64,000 nucleotides of DNA from Blastobasis lacticolella (taxonomy: Eukaryota; Arthropoda; Insecta; Lepidoptera; Blastobasidae): contig LR990044.1 in the NCBI GenBank assembly GCA_905147135.1, positions 12,094,122 to 12,158,121 of the forward strand, given 5' to 3'. The position numbers and the translations under genes are program-made. Below the pieces are notes generated by a model. The model was given only the letters and a program-made list of their open reading frames with translations. It searched no databases and was not told the origin of the DNA. The number at the start of each line of letters is the position of its first letter. Position 1 is the first letter of the stretch. Positions 31,816-44,235 of this stretch are shown one piece after another.

Positions 31816-33502
31816 TCTGTGTTACCGGTATAAATTATAAAGTTTCATTAAATTATATGTCAAGTATTATCCAGTTCTTGTGATGTCTCCTCCGTCTGTT
31901 GAAGTGTAGTCCTTTCATAACACAACATATAAGGCGTCAATGTTTAATTCCTCAGTATACCTGGCTCTAGCTAGAATCAAGCTGCCTGGAGTGGATGCCC
32001 TTGTCCAACGCTATAATTTAACGATATACATTGCTCTTTTTTACTCATCTTTTTCCTAGGCTAAAAATCGAAACAGCATCCTTCCGTTACGCAAATTCCT
32101 TCACCCGTTGTATAGGGAGTCGTAATTCAACGCCCTCTGGTGTCAGCCATAAATTTGGGGAGGATAAATCCATTGAACTGTTCGATCTGCGATCCTAGTG
32201 CATCGCGAGGGGCTGCAAGTGAATACACACGGCTGTGTTATCCAATTCCCTGTAAATTTATGGCCTATTCTTCTGAATTTCGCGGGAGACGACCCGATTT
32301 ATAGAACTCCACTGCGTTTAGGGAAACTATTAAGTCATCCAGTTTTACGCCGAGTAAAATTAACGACCTCGACTAAATCCTGTTCGAGTACGCTCCACTC
32401 TGTCTCTTAGCAATAAAGCAACAATCTATATAAATTCAAATCATAAATTCAATAAAAATACAAAAATGTTTCACTGTGTAAATATTGTTTTCCAATTTGA
32501 GATTCTTGTAAAATTCGAAGTGTTTGAAACATCTGAACAATTAAAGAATTGGGCGTCAATTCGTTTAGTTAACGCAATGAATAAAGCATAGATTCAGAAA
32601 TTCTCAAAATACTTTATCGATTTTCATCGTTAATGCTGTAAGTCACTTCACTTCAACACTCACTTGAGATGAATTTATTTCTTAAATTCCAGAAACTTAA
32701 CTTATCATCAGTATACCAACATCATAATTAAAGTAGATAACTAATAGGTAGGTTAATAGTGTTTAGGGCACTGATTAGCAGTAGTTGTGAAATACTATTA
32801 AACAATAATTACCTATAATAATTTCCAAATCAACTAATAAACAGTTTCTATTTTAACAAATTTTTGTAATAATATATGATATATTTTATCATAAACAACG
32901 CTTTACAAATACATGCTTACTGAATTTTGGTAAAACATCTCTTTGAACGAATCAGACTAGCGTTTCCACCTTTAAAGGGGAGATGAAAAAAATACTCGTC
33001 ATGACAGAGACAATTCACCCGTGTCTCCCCTGAGAAATCTAGCAGGCGAGCGCTGTAGGCATTCCTCCTCAATTATATGCCAGCAAAGACGGTGAAGTAA
33101 CGAAGTTAAAGGCCGAGCTTCAGGCCAGGTTAGTAACAGTACCGGAATTGCATTATTAATTTTTTTTTGTAAATTCCCGAGTATTCGTTAGAGGACATCA
33201 AACAGACGCCTTGGCGGGCTTAAAACGAATGCGACGTATATGATTTCAATGAGTTTCGGATTTATGTCAACCTATAGATTATCTTACACAAATATAGAAT
33301 AAGAGGAATGATTCCGCTTCCACTCAAGATTGCCTAATGTAGCCATAGCAATGAAATTTAGGAATTATAATAGGTACTCGTAATATCCGTACACGTATAC
33401 AACTCTACCTGCGTCTGTATATCTGTGTATGTGTGTGTTAAAATCCATAACTATTGTATGGAGAGGTAAGAGAGGTAGGGCATAGCGGGGTATCCCGTTC
33501 GA
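31816..33502. other. AT-rich stretch
   Basis: A 70-codon plus-strand frame at 32198-32410 is unrecognised. No repeat was identified. Confidence 0.35.
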
Positions 33503-33620
33503 ATTGGAGCCGCCCGACTGGGGAAGTACCTCCACCTTAACAGAATACCGCAGCTAAACAATACTTTTTTAAATAGTGTTGTGTTTCTGCCGGTGAGAAA
33601 GGTTTCCAGTGCTCCTAGAT
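33503..33620 (+). mobile_element. 5' fragment of the copy-A retroposon family
   Basis: AATTGGAGCCGCCCGACTGG through GTTTCCAGTGCTCC matches the first half of the retroposon at 13589-13922. The tail half is absent. Confidence 0.7.
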
Positions 33621-34127
33621 CCTATCAGTGATTTGACAAAGCAGAGAGAAGAGGCGAGTTATTAGGAGTACGTACTACCATAGAGAAAAAAAATACTACG
33701 TACAAGTACAACTACTACCTAGCCTACAATATCCAAGGGAATCAAAATCCCCCATTCGATTACAAAGCTGTATTTTCGGAATACCTACTGCCCTCATTCC
33801 TTAAGCCCAACGTTTCAAACTACAATAAATATTTAACAATGTAGGTATCTACTGAACCACCGTACCTAAAAGTTTCGACCTCAAATTTCTGGGACTACAA
33901 TCCCCGTACTAATTAAATGTCTCCAACTAGTTGAGGGCAGTTTATGCGAAGGATTCTGACCCTACCTCTGCATTCTAATATAAATAGTTTCGTTGGATCG
34001 ATCAGAATGTTTATGAAAGATGGTAGTGTTCGAGTATGCAGGTATAATAGACATATTTGAATCATTGGATATGATGTTATTACAGTAAGTCGAGAGTATA
34101 GTGAAACTAATAGTTTTGCACTAGCTG
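33621..34127. other. AT-rich stretch
   Basis: No gene or repeat recognised. Confidence 0.35.
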
Positions 34128-34322
34128 AACCGGCGCGACTTCGTTCGCGTACGCCTACTTTACCACTACCCCTGCTTTTTTTCTTGCTTGTAAACCTTCC
34201 TCTTGAATAACCTTATCTATTGTTAAAAACCGCGTTACAATCCGTTGCGTAGTTTAAAAATCTAAGCTTATGTAGATACATGGGGACAGACAACAGGGAG
34301 CGACTTTGTTTTATACTATGTG
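34128..34322 (+). mobile_element. Retroposon 3' end (GCGACTTCGTTCGCG type)
   Basis: GCGACTTCGTTCGCGT, AACCTTCCTCTTGAATAACC, ATCCGTTGCGTAGTTTAAAA and GCGACTTTGTTTTATACTAT occur in the order familiar from a very common lepidopteran retroposon. It is non-coding. Confidence 0.6.
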
Positions 34323-34874
34323 TCCAAGTTTTTAATAACAAACACTGGAAAATATTTCAATCCTTGTGCTACAATAAAATAATATATATGGTCATTGAAC
34401 GGATAGCATTCTCTGGATAACGCGTGAAACTTCTACTAATACCTGTAGGAGTCAATAACGCGCAAGCTCCAATAGCTAGCTGTATTATTTAATGCCATAA
34501 TCGCTGTCGACGTGGGAAAATGCCAAGAGCTGTGGGAAGTCGCCGCTCGCGCCGGTATGGCGGTATGTCCAAATATTTTTATTATTGGACGTTCCTCAAT
34601 GCGTATCCGTCCGCAATAATGTACGAGGAAACTGAGGCTGGCTTTTTAGCAGGACTTCCTGAATCCAAGATACAGGCTATTGCCTAGTTTGGATCTCAGG
34701 GTTTAAAAATAAATTTGTGCAAATAGTTTTAGCAACCTACACTAAGCGAACCCACTGTAACACTGTTTTTGTACAAATCTTTTCTGAATAAATATATTTT
34801 ATTATTATTGATATTATTAAAAATATGGAGTAAAGAAACGTAGAAAAGCCGCTAAAGTGAACCACTGTAACCAA
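34323..34874. other. AT-rich stretch
   Basis: No gene or repeat recognised. Confidence 0.3.
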
Positions 34875-34965
34875 GAGTCGCTACAAACTCAAACTCAAAT
34901 TCAAAACCTATTTATTGAAATAGGATTAAGTACTCTCTTATCAAAAGTCAACAAACAATGGGATC
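34875..34965 (-). mobile_element. Probable LINE 3'-UTR fragment
   Basis: CAAACTCAAACTCAAATTCA followed by CTATTTATTGAAATAGGATT and ACTCTCTTATCAAAAGTCAA resembles, on the minus strand, the 3' end of a common lepidopteran LINE whose tail is GAGTTTGAGTTTG-like. No coding part remains. Confidence 0.45.
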
Positions 34966-36386
34966 ATTTAACGAGCTCATCCAGGAACGGGGTGACGCAA
35001 GTAGGTCGGCCAGGGCGCACGAAAAAAATGCGCCAGCGAGGTACCGAGTACCGATACGCACCATGTACAATCGGTCGAGGAATGAACCTACTGGTTATCC
35101 AAGGAATGATCCCGTTGAATCGTGTAAGTGCAGAATGATCAATTGACCTACATAAGCCAGCTCTGGAGTTACCGTTAGATAAATATAACTAGCTATAAAT
35201 TCCGTCTTCACTATTTCCTATCGATTTTGTTGATAAGTAAGGGGAAAAAGGAAAATATAATAATGGTCCCTGTGATTCCAAATAAACCTTATACATGTTG
35301 GTGAGTATATTTTTGTTCCTTTTTCACTTTCAGTCGCTGCCCCGGCGACTGCCCGCCGGTCTATATTTCATCTTTTCACCATTTTATCTCGGTACGGACG
35401 AAAAAATTCGGACAATCGGGCAAACTTGTAAATGTACAAAAGGAAAATAATACTATATCCCCGCTTTGTATCTCGAAATTATCCACTGTTTGTGCTTTCG
35501 GTTAGGTGTTTTGTTTGAAACTAGAGTTTGTTTTGGTAAATGTTTACTGCTCTGTGTATAAAATGTAGGAATTCGATTCCTGTGACAATATTATTTTTAT
35601 TTTTAGTTTGTTTCGTCACTAAAAATATATGTATCACCATAATATGTGTGCCTATAATATTTGAGGAGTTCCCTCAATTGCTCATGGGTACCATTATCAG
35701 AACTGGTTTTTGATAAAAATAAGACCAAGCTGGAAGTATAGGTAGCCTTTCAGATGAAAAAGAATAAAATTCCGATGAAAATCAGATGAAAATTCTAAAT
35801 CGTTTTATAAACTTAAAGTATCACGACCAGCGAACCGGATTCACTCGAGGCCTATGTTGCTCTAAGTTTATAAATAGCACTGAGGTAGCATCAAATGCAT
35901 TTTTGAACACATTTTCGCGTAAAACACTCGTACTTGGCACTTGTCCGTGTCACTCAGCTGGGGCTCTATTTATGAATCAGTCGCGTCAAATCGTACAATT
36001 TTCGACTCGAAATCAAAATTGAAAACCGTTCGACTCTCGCGAGGCGAGCGACGGATGGCCCGCCAGATGAAAAGCGGCCACCGTCGTTCCAGCCTAAACT
36101 ACCTTTGAAGTAGCTGTTGGCATACCTTTTGAAGAATCCCATGATATAGTGAAAAGGAAAGACTACTGGAGGGAACTCATCCCTCCAGAAGCCCGTTGGA
36201 TGCCAGGCATCAAGACGTTGTGGATAAATCTATCGATGGCACCAAGTTAAATAGTTCTTCAGAACATTCCCCGTTTACAGACGGTAGAGAATACACAGTT
36301 GAAATGTATTGTGTTCTATTAATTCCAAAGCGGCTATTTTTGGTTAAAAATGTAGACTATAAAACACGCAGGCTTTTTGTTTACAT
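34966..36386. other. Unrecognised stretch
   Basis: Frames at 34857-35138, 35786-36022 and 36196-36405 show no motif I know. No repeat was identified. Confidence 0.3.
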
Positions 36387-36404
36387 TACCGCACTAGTGC
36401 GGTA
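36387..36404. repeat. 18-bp perfect palindrome
   Basis: TACCGCACTAGTGCGGTA is self-complementary, and TTTGTTTACAT directly precedes it. It may be the centre or terminus of a decayed inverted-repeat element. Confidence 0.6.
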
Positions 36405-37239
36405 GGTACGGAATTTCACTACTACACGGTTTACAGATCACAGATTATTAAACCCCAACGTCCCCGACCCCCATGATATAACTGCTTGCAGAATTTGTTT
36501 TAAATCTCAGTAAATATTTTTACTTCTTACAGATTTTCGACTTTGACTTTTAATAGAATTACGTTTCGTGCTAAATTAACCTACTTTACACATTCGTGTC
36601 ATCATGTACGTATATTTTATTTTATGGTCGTATAATCAACAGACCCTACATCTATTACTTATACTATAGATAAACAATACTAGGTACAACTTATACCTAT
36701 TACATCAGATAAGTACAAATGTAAACAAGAGAAAGCTATAACATAAACTTACTCTATTTATTTATTTATTCGTATAGCAAAAATACAATGTATGAGAAAC
36801 ACATTCAACTACAAATTAAAATCAAGCGAAGTCAGCTATTTAATCAGCATTTGACTTACTCTATACAAGACCCACAAAAACATGATTCGTACCCCCCAGA
36901 TTTGAATTAAACCTACTTTTTTGTCAAAGTAAACCCTCTTAGTAGGTTGTAGGAAAAAGCCAACATCCCACTATACCTGGCTAGCATGCCATGTCCCCTA
37001 CACTCAATGTTACACATGAATAGTGACCAGCGATGGGTAGGGAGATGCCACAATCCCTTGAATGGCTCGCCGACCGACGACAGGTAATGTAGTCGAGATG
37101 TAAACGCAACTATGTACAGCACCGACTTTCAGTAGACATGCCCACTTTATACCGTTCTAGGAGCTTTGAAGCAGAATTGGCTACGTTAGATGATGCTTTT
37201 GTAAAGATTAGAGGTTAGAATTTAATCGAGTAAACGATT
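36405..37239. other. AT-rich stretch
   Basis: A (TTTA)n run at 36758-36772 may mark the A-rich tail of a minus-strand LINE 3' end. Nothing else is recognised. Confidence 0.3.
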
Positions 37240-37444
37240 TTATTTATATTTAAAGAAAATTTTATTGCTCAGCTCCAACATAATGTAATGTATGTTTGTT
37301 TTTATTTTTGTTGTTTCTAGTTTTATTTTTCCTAATGTAAAACATTAGATAAATTATTAGTATATTTTTTATTAATATGTTCAATGTTGTTAACATAACC
37401 TAGGCTTAAGCTGTGTAAACTTTATTCCTAAATAAATAAATAAA
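37240..37444 (+). mobile_element. Probable LINE 3' UTR with (AAAT)n tail
   Basis: AT-rich sequence ends in TTTATTCCTAAATAAATAAA (about 37420-37444), like the end of the LINE at 26837-27288. No coding sequence survives. Confidence 0.4.
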
Positions 37445-38130
37445 TTTCGGTTTCTTTTGAGTATTAAAGCACGTCCCTTTCATGTTCGGTTCAATAGTTT
37501 TTATTAAGAGGCGCTGTTCACGCCGACGCTCTGTATTTCAGCCGAGCATTTTTACGTCATTCCCCGCGATTCATCAAGTATTTTATTCGTCCATTAGGTA
37601 CTGTAGGTTCCCAAAGAGCGTGAAGCGCCGAAACCGCGTAGCACCCTTCAACTAGGATCCATTCACGAGGCTTATAGCAGCACTCATAAAATGCCAGCAA
37701 AACGATTGCCTGTAAAACTCGATAGTGACATTTAGGCGTATAAAAATCTGTGCGAGGCAGGCGGTAACCAATGCAAATGCGAATAAAACTCGACGTGGAA
37801 ATGGCGTATAATCGTTAACAGCGCATCGGAATGCATTTTTGTCGCGATATTCGCCACCCGTCGATATGCTAATGCGACTCACGGCTGGCGCAACTTATGT
37901 GCCGTAATGGTGTACTCCTAATTGCTACGTTTTTATTTTATTTACCCGTACAACCAGACTGAAAGATTGGTTTAACGATGGAAAATTTGTTATCATGGCT
38001 TATGTGATATTCGTCATCAGGATTTGCCTATTGGCACTATTGCCAAACCTCGGAAAAGGAAACCATTATACGGTCATTCTGCTGTCCTTGTGTCTGTCTG
38101 TCTGGCTGGCTATCTATCGGACGTTCAAGA
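37445..38130. other. Unrecognised stretch
   Basis: A mildly GC-rich patch at 37500-37680. The 76-codon minus-strand frame at 37652-37882 is unrecognised. Confidence 0.3.
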
Positions 38131-38133
38131 TCC

Positions 38134-40300
38134 TTTTTTTTTTTTTTTTTTTTTCTTTATTAAGGAAAACATACAGCTTTACATTCATATTATTACAAAG
38201 CAAGTTCGTACACTTAAGCCAATTAAGTTTCCACTTAAATATATTACATTGTTTTACAATTTGGACCGGATAACAGAAAAAACAATAATTGAAAAACAGT
38301 AACTTAAAAAAGAGATAAACCTAGAAAAAAAAAAAAATAAGACCGGTACACTAGTTATCAAGCTTTTTAACTGCTGCAATGTAACTATTACAATTCCCAT
38401 TAAATATATCAAGTTTATTAAAATCACGGTTGTACTTATCACAAGCTCTATGTATAAATCGATTTTGGGCGTAATTTGTACGACAAGTTGGTAAGTTGAA
38501 TGTATCTACAGTGCGGCTGCTGAATCGGGGACATTTAAAAGATATTTGACTGAGAAGGTATGGCGAGTCAACCTTATTGTTTATTATTTTATAAAGAAAG
38601 ATTTGGTCTCGATGCTCTCTCCGCTTTACTAAAGATACAAAATTACTAGTGTCACAGTTTCTGAATCTATAATTCAAACGCTTTAAAAATTTGTTTTGGA
38701 TTTTTTCAATTAAATCAATGTATTTCAAGTATTGAGGGTTCCATACTGTAGAAGCGTACTCCAATACAGAACGAACAAATGAGTTGTACAACATTATGTA
38801 AGTAATGGAGCATTTAAAATCCTTGCATTGACGGAATAAAAATCCTAGCATTTTGTAGGCCCTGGACGAGATATTGTTGATGTGAGTCGCCAGTAATAGA
38901 TCCTGGTCGAGGTACACCCCGAGGTCTCTCACCCCGGCTACGTGCTTTAGCGGTTGATTCAATAGAGAATATTGGAACGCAACTTGACTTTTCTTTCTAG
39001 AAAACGAAATTGCGCAGCATTTATCAATATTTAGGTGAAGCCTATTAAGCTGACAATATCGACTTAGATTATCAAGGTCCCTTTGCATATTTAAACAATC
39101 TGTATTTGATTTTATAACGCTAAAAACTTTAGTATCGTCAGCATATATTAAGACTTTAGAAAATTTCAAACATTTACTACATCGTTTACAAAAATATTGA
39201 ATAAAAGCGGGCCGAGGTGAGATCCCTGGGGCACCCCGGAGGTGATAGGGATAAAACTGGACGTGTAACCTTTAACCGCGACTGCCTGGGTTCTATCTCT
39301 CAAATACGACTCTAACCACCTGAGGAGGTCGCCGTGTATACCGATAGCTGCCAATTTATTAATTAAAAGAGAGTGAGATATTTTGTCGAAAGCTTTGGAG
39401 TAATCTGTATACACGGCGTCCACACGGTAGCCTTTGTCCATAGCACTCAACACGAAATCCAAAAATTCGCAGAGATTTGACTCCATGGATCTACCGGCAA
39501 CAAAACCATGCTGTAACAATCAAAAGGGGTCGCACTACGGGGGATATTATATCGCAGACGATCTTTCCAAATAGTTTAGGTATCACCGATAGTTTCGATA
39601 TACCACGATAATTTTTGCAATCGTGTTTGTCTCCACTTTTATAAATAGGAACCACTAACGATTTTTTCCAAACAAGAGGTACGATGCCTTGATTAATTGA
39701 TTCCTTGAATAGAGCAGCCAATGGTAATGCAAGGTTTTTACTACAGTTTTTTAACAACAATGGATGAAGTCCATCAGGGCCGCTTCCCTTACTGACATCC
39801 AAACGTGACAGGTATTTCTCTACGAGCTCTACCGAGATCTCTATTGTGCTTAAAGTTGTTGCAGGAGCGAGTAAAGATATCAAGTTAAAATTATTATCAA
39901 ACAATCATCATCATCTTGGCGTTAATGTACCGGTTGTGCTCTCGCGCACGAGGGCCCGGGGTCTGCCTTGACCATGATCCAGGATTTGGCAGGTCAGGTA
40001 ATTACAGTGGAGCGGCTGCCGTCTGACCTCCATGACCCTGCTAACAAGGGAAACTGACCAGATTGGATCATGGTTACACATCCAGTCGCCTGAATGTGCA
40101 GGTTTCATCACGATGTTTTCCCTCACCGTAAGAGCATCGGTTAGTATTCAACTAATGTACATAACTCAGAAAACAGTAATTTGTGCATGGCCGGAGCGGG
40201 ATTGAAAATTATTATCAAACAGTAAGGCCACAAAAACACATTCAATTTGTTTCTGTACACATAGGTACCTGGGGAAGAATTCGCAGTTAGGTAAAAACAA
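38134..40300 (-). mobile_element. CR1/Jockey-type LINE, frameshifted, split by a SINE
   Basis: Three consecutive minus-strand frames form one RT. 39491-39904 has KGSGPDGLHPLLLK and NYRGISKLSVIPKLF. 39166-39519 has [21 protein letters not shown] and [17 protein letters not shown]. 38351-39169 has LIYADDTKVF, then the thumb and C-terminal region (RSVLEYASTVWNP, KRREHRDQIFLYKI). One frameshift lies at about 39510 and another at about 39175, so it cannot make a full protein, though catalytic YADD is preserved. The short 3' UTR ends in a poly(A) tail, seen as T at 38134-38154. The endonuclease domain is missing. A SINE lies at 39904-40204, and LINE frame seems to continue beyond it to about 40300. 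Confidence 0.88.
39904..40204 (-). mobile_element. 5'-truncated tRNA-SINE inside the LINE, 17-bp TSD
   Basis: AAAATTATTATCAAACA occurs at 39887-39903 and again at 40205-40221. Between them the SINE runs from its (ATC)n tail (plus-strand ATCATCATCATCTTGGCG) through CATCCAGTCGCCTGAATGTG to the last bases of the tRNA-like head (GGCCGGAGCGGGATT). Boxes A and B are lost. Confidence 0.9.
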
Positions 40301-41020
40301 TTTGGAGAGAAAAGACTAGAGGCGATTTAGCTGGGCTGAGCAGCTTTCAGTAAACTTCGTCGGGTCTTCTCGTTACCTACACCGCAATACATGAAAACAA
40401 AAGTTTTCGAAAAGGACGTCTTACCAGTCATGACCTACGGTGCTGATACGTGGACACTATATTACCTACAGTTAATTCACTAGTTCAGAGCCCATACTAA
40501 CGTACGCGATTTCTGTGTGATTTGTCCCAAATGTTTATGCAACTTTCGTTTCTATTTAACGACAGAAAGTTTACTTTATTATTGCAAACAATCCTAGTTA
40601 CATCACAGTTGTCCCGTTGCGCCCGAATAGTTACCGCGTCCTCGTTCATGCTAATATGGTAGGCTGCGCAGTTTCGACGCAATTCCTGTTCGGGTGCTAC
40701 GCGATGACTACGCGAACGCGACGCGTACGTGATTTGTAAGTGGCGACGTATAACGGGTTATAACGATATGGAACGCGCTGTGCTCGGAGTCTGTCTGCAG
40801 GATAAAATTCGTAATGAGGTAATCCGACAGAGACCGACCGTGTTACCGACATACCACACAGAATTAGCAGGTGATGTGGCTCGTCATATCTATCGAAGAA
40901 CCGACAACCACGTAGTATTAGAGGACGCCGGATGGAGGTTGGATGCTGCAAGCAGAGGACAAGGTGCATTGGGGCTCATTAGGGGAGACAAATTTCCAAC
41001 AGATAAAGGCTGATGATGAT
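40301..41020 (+). mobile_element. RTE LINE C-terminal remnant, interrupted
   Basis: Plus-strand frames around 40322-40480 give KTKVFEKDVLPVMTYGAD, and 40738-41010 gives NDMERAVLGVCLQDKIRNE followed by a decayed end. Both match the order seen in the RTE element at 52408-55230 (KTKVFDQCVLPVMTYG, then VSLRVRIRNEEIR). A TGATGATGAT tail at 41009-41018 fits RTE. Intervening 40500-40730 is extra sequence. Confidence 0.7.
40500..40730. mobile_element. Possible small insertion with 9-bp inverted ends
   Basis: ACGTACGCG at 40500-40508 and CGCGTACGT at 40722-40730 are exact reverse complements and bracket the sequence that interrupts the RTE reading order. No target-site duplication is evident, so this is tentative. 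Confidence 0.35.
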
Positions 41021-41917
41021 AAATATAATACCATAGTGTATTCATTTGATTATGATCCCAGCTATACAAGGAAAAGAATAATGCGAGAGCTAACGGGAAT
41101 AAACTGAAAGAAATGTAATGCGATATTCATTCGAGAGCGGCTATTTGCAAGTGAAATGTTACCTGTGCCGTAAATATCTATTTTGTTGAAAATCAGTAAT
41201 CTGTTAAATGCCAATATTAATGAAATAAGTTTTGTAACGTACTTATTATTTATGTCATCGCCTGACATAAATATTAAAGTCATATTGAATGAAGCTTACC
41301 TGAAGTTAATGTTACTCAAACAGAATGAATTCATTAGTACCTGAAACAAATAAGATTAACTAAATCAATGAAAAATACTTATATGAAATTAATCTAAAAG
41401 CATTATTAGCACAGAATTCATGTTGTAGATTGTCAATTACGCCCGCCCTTTCAGAGATCTGCAGTTTCAAAAATCACACCCTCCAAGGCCTCGAAGAGAC
41501 GCGTCGGTGAAAAATCCCGCCCGAGGATAACAAGATCGCGGCCGGAATCTTAATTATTTAGGCTCTTCACCTACGAGGAAGGAGGGTAAAAAACCCACCG
41601 CGTTTTCTTATTCAGAAGAAATATAAACGTCGGCGCACATTCGCCGGGCGCGTCCGTCGGTCGGCAGTAGTAAATCATTTTAATAATTGATCCCGGCCTG
41701 AAATATTCATGAAGTACCAACTGAGGGTCTATTCCGGAGTGGGAAGCAAGATGAAAAATGTTTCAAGCCCGCCCGGTGCACGGAACTGGCAGTTTTTACC
41801 AACAGGAAGCGGGTAGCTAGTTTTGGCTGGAAGGCTCCCAGAATGGGGAATGAAGGTTTCGGTTTATTACCCGATACCGGTAGGTAAGGTGTGGACCAAA
41901 TGCTTCTGATTCTGATC
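41021..41917. other. Unrecognised stretch with CpG-rich patch
   Basis: Positions 41425-41700 are GC-richer with homeodomain-like AT cores (CATTTTAATAATTGAT) next to CGCCGGGCGCGTCCGTCG. No open frame of note. It could be a regulatory element. Confidence 0.3.
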
Positions 41918-42012
41918 ACAAGTTTTGCCAAATATTATATATAGTCCGCAATATACTTCCTATCCGTAGATAGATTTACAAGTTTTGCCAGATATTATAG
42001 TGCGCCATATAC
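41918..42012. repeat. Two-copy local repeat, 60-bp period
   Basis: ACAAGTTTTGCCAAATATTA (41918) and ACAAGTTTTGCCAGATATTA (41978) begin two ~36-bp similar stretches, each followed by a GTxCGCxATATAC-like block. Confidence 0.7.
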
Positions 42013-43804
42013 CCTCTGTGTGGCTTAAAATTCCTGAAAAACTATTTTTTTTGTATAATTTTACCATTTCCATATTTTTCCAGTGCCATATTTTCCCAAT
42101 GCTTTATTTTGCCGTACCGTAATTTGCTTATACGAGTAGGTATACCACGTGTCAAAGAAAACTTCTCCGAGTTATGAAGAGATAAAGAAGGGAACTCACT
42201 CATTTATACAAAACTTCCACATCAATTTGCATACCTAATTAAGTACGCGGCTACTTGCAATACGTGCACAAATAATTCAATATTCTGAGGATGACGTGAA
42301 TGAATAATTAATTTTGACTTTGAATCACAATGGTGGACTAATTTCTTAAGTGGGAGGGAGCGGGGATTTGCAGAATAGAAATGGGAGCGGCCTCAAACAT
42401 GATTTCGATTATAATCGCAATGTTCATTGGGGATATAATTTATTTGTCATAGTCATAACCAAAATAGGTAGAACACTATTTGTTATGGATGTAAGTTCTC
42501 AGAAATTGAATTTCGGAGCGTAAATTCGCGCCAGCATCGTGATCGCTACAGCAATTGTGTAATTACGAGCTTAATTCAATTTTTCCTTGACATAAATTAT
42601 ATTTAACTAATAGAGAATGACAAAATGGACATTATAGTCGGTAAGTATGGGTATCGTTATCGGGCCGACCATATAAATCACTAGGTAAATTTATTTCGTG
42701 CCAAATTCTGCGTATGAATTTTGAAAAGTTGGTATAAGCCCAGAACTGATTTGTCAGTGAGACATTCAATCTATGCCTATATCTATTTCCATTGTCCCAT
42801 TTAGCAACCCCTATTTTATCTATAAAATCGTTAACTATACTAAAACACTCGCCTAGAATCGGCAAACAAGGGGAAAACATTTAACACCGTATACATTGCG
42901 CGGGCAAATAACGTTGCCTACGTTTGGATATATAGAAAAAGGCCCAACGGCTCCAAGGCGCAGGTGTCACCGAAACTCGTGTCCTGTTTGTATAACTAAT
43001 GGCGGCCTCGCACTTGGAAGGAAATGAGTGAACGATCCCAATGCTGACGCGCGTTTGCATGGGAGCTACCGTGGGCGAGTGCGTAAGTATAAATGGGAAG
43101 TTCTTTAAGTAAGTGTGTTGTAGAACTTCTCTGAAGTAGGGATTAATTAATATTATATTTATTAAGGGTATTATTTAATTAAATTTACCAATCGAGCTCT
43201 GCCCAGTTTTGCGCCAAGATGATTACTTTGTTAAAAATACGTATTGCGTTTAATTGGAAAATGTGGTTGGGCCACATAAAATCAAGTTGAGAAAATAATG
43301 TTTGTGTTTAATTACAATCTATCAGAAACTACAGATGTAGGTAAGGTACTATAGGATGAAATCATGTCGAAGATAGCAGTTCTAGGGCTAGTTGATGCCA
43401 GTTTTTTGCTAACGCTAATTTGCGAGAGACGAGACTTGTCATTTCGACTTACTTCGACAAAGTTCCATCTCATTCTGATCGCGCTGATAATATCAAGTTA
43501 CGATTAAGTACTGTCAGAAAATTAGAAAATGAAGAAATTTTATTATTAAAATCTATCGCAAATACAAAACGATTATTACAAGACACCCAGCAATTTGTAT
43601 TTATTCAACTGCCGTGCAAACGAGGCACTCGCCATACGACAAAGGACCCGGCGGTTTCGTTGACAAAGTTTACGCTCAGCTTTATCCCTACGTACAATAT
43701 ATTATAGTGTGTACACGACCACAATGCAGAGTCGTCGCTAGGATTTAGAATTTTTCATATTGTTATGGCAAATTAAGTCGTGTTACTACCCAAATTCACC
43801 GACA
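42013..43804. other. Unrecognised stretch
   Basis: Frames at 42632-42880 (minus) and 43420-43707 (plus, 95 codons) have no motif I recognise. No repeat was identified. Confidence 0.3.
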
Positions 43805-44235
43805 TGCGTTGGACATGAAAATGAGCGTCTTCCGATATGTGGTAGTCGTAGCTTTATTATTCTATTGAGTAACAAAGTAGAACAGCCTGATGTAAGACTA
43901 GAACTAACTACGATTCGTCAATATAATATTTCATGCAAAGACCTTATATCACTATAACAGTAACAATAAATGTGCTCGGACAAATTCACACAGCGCCATC
44001 TAGCGCCAAAGTAAGCAAAGCTTGTGTTATGGGTAATATATCACTGATAAACTACTTACATAATTTTTTTAAACCTATTTATTATTTATCGACATAATCA
44101 ACTGCTCGTAGGTGTTTGACATTAAAATGAGCCTCTTCTGATCTGTTGTATTCGTAATTTTATTTATACTACTGAGTGACAAAGTAGAGCAGGCTGATGT
44201 TAAGGCGGTAGCTAACTGTGATGACTATAATATGC
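43805..44235 (+). repeat. Diverged local duplication (~140 bp, two copies)
   Basis: 43805-43945 and 44108-44235 share in order GACATxAAAATGAGC, a GTxGTATTCGTA-like block, GAGTxACAAAGTAGA and CAGxCTGATGT. The copies are about 300 bp apart and differ at many positions. Confidence 0.55.
43970..44055 (+). repeat. AGCGCCATCTAGC interspersed repeat
   Basis: CACAGCGCCATCTAGCGCC and GCTTGTGTTATGGGTA match, in reverse orientation, 49868-49955 (TACCCATAACACAAGC and GCTAGATGGCGCTGTG). It is a short motif that I associate with lepidopteran dispersed repeats. Confidence 0.55.
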
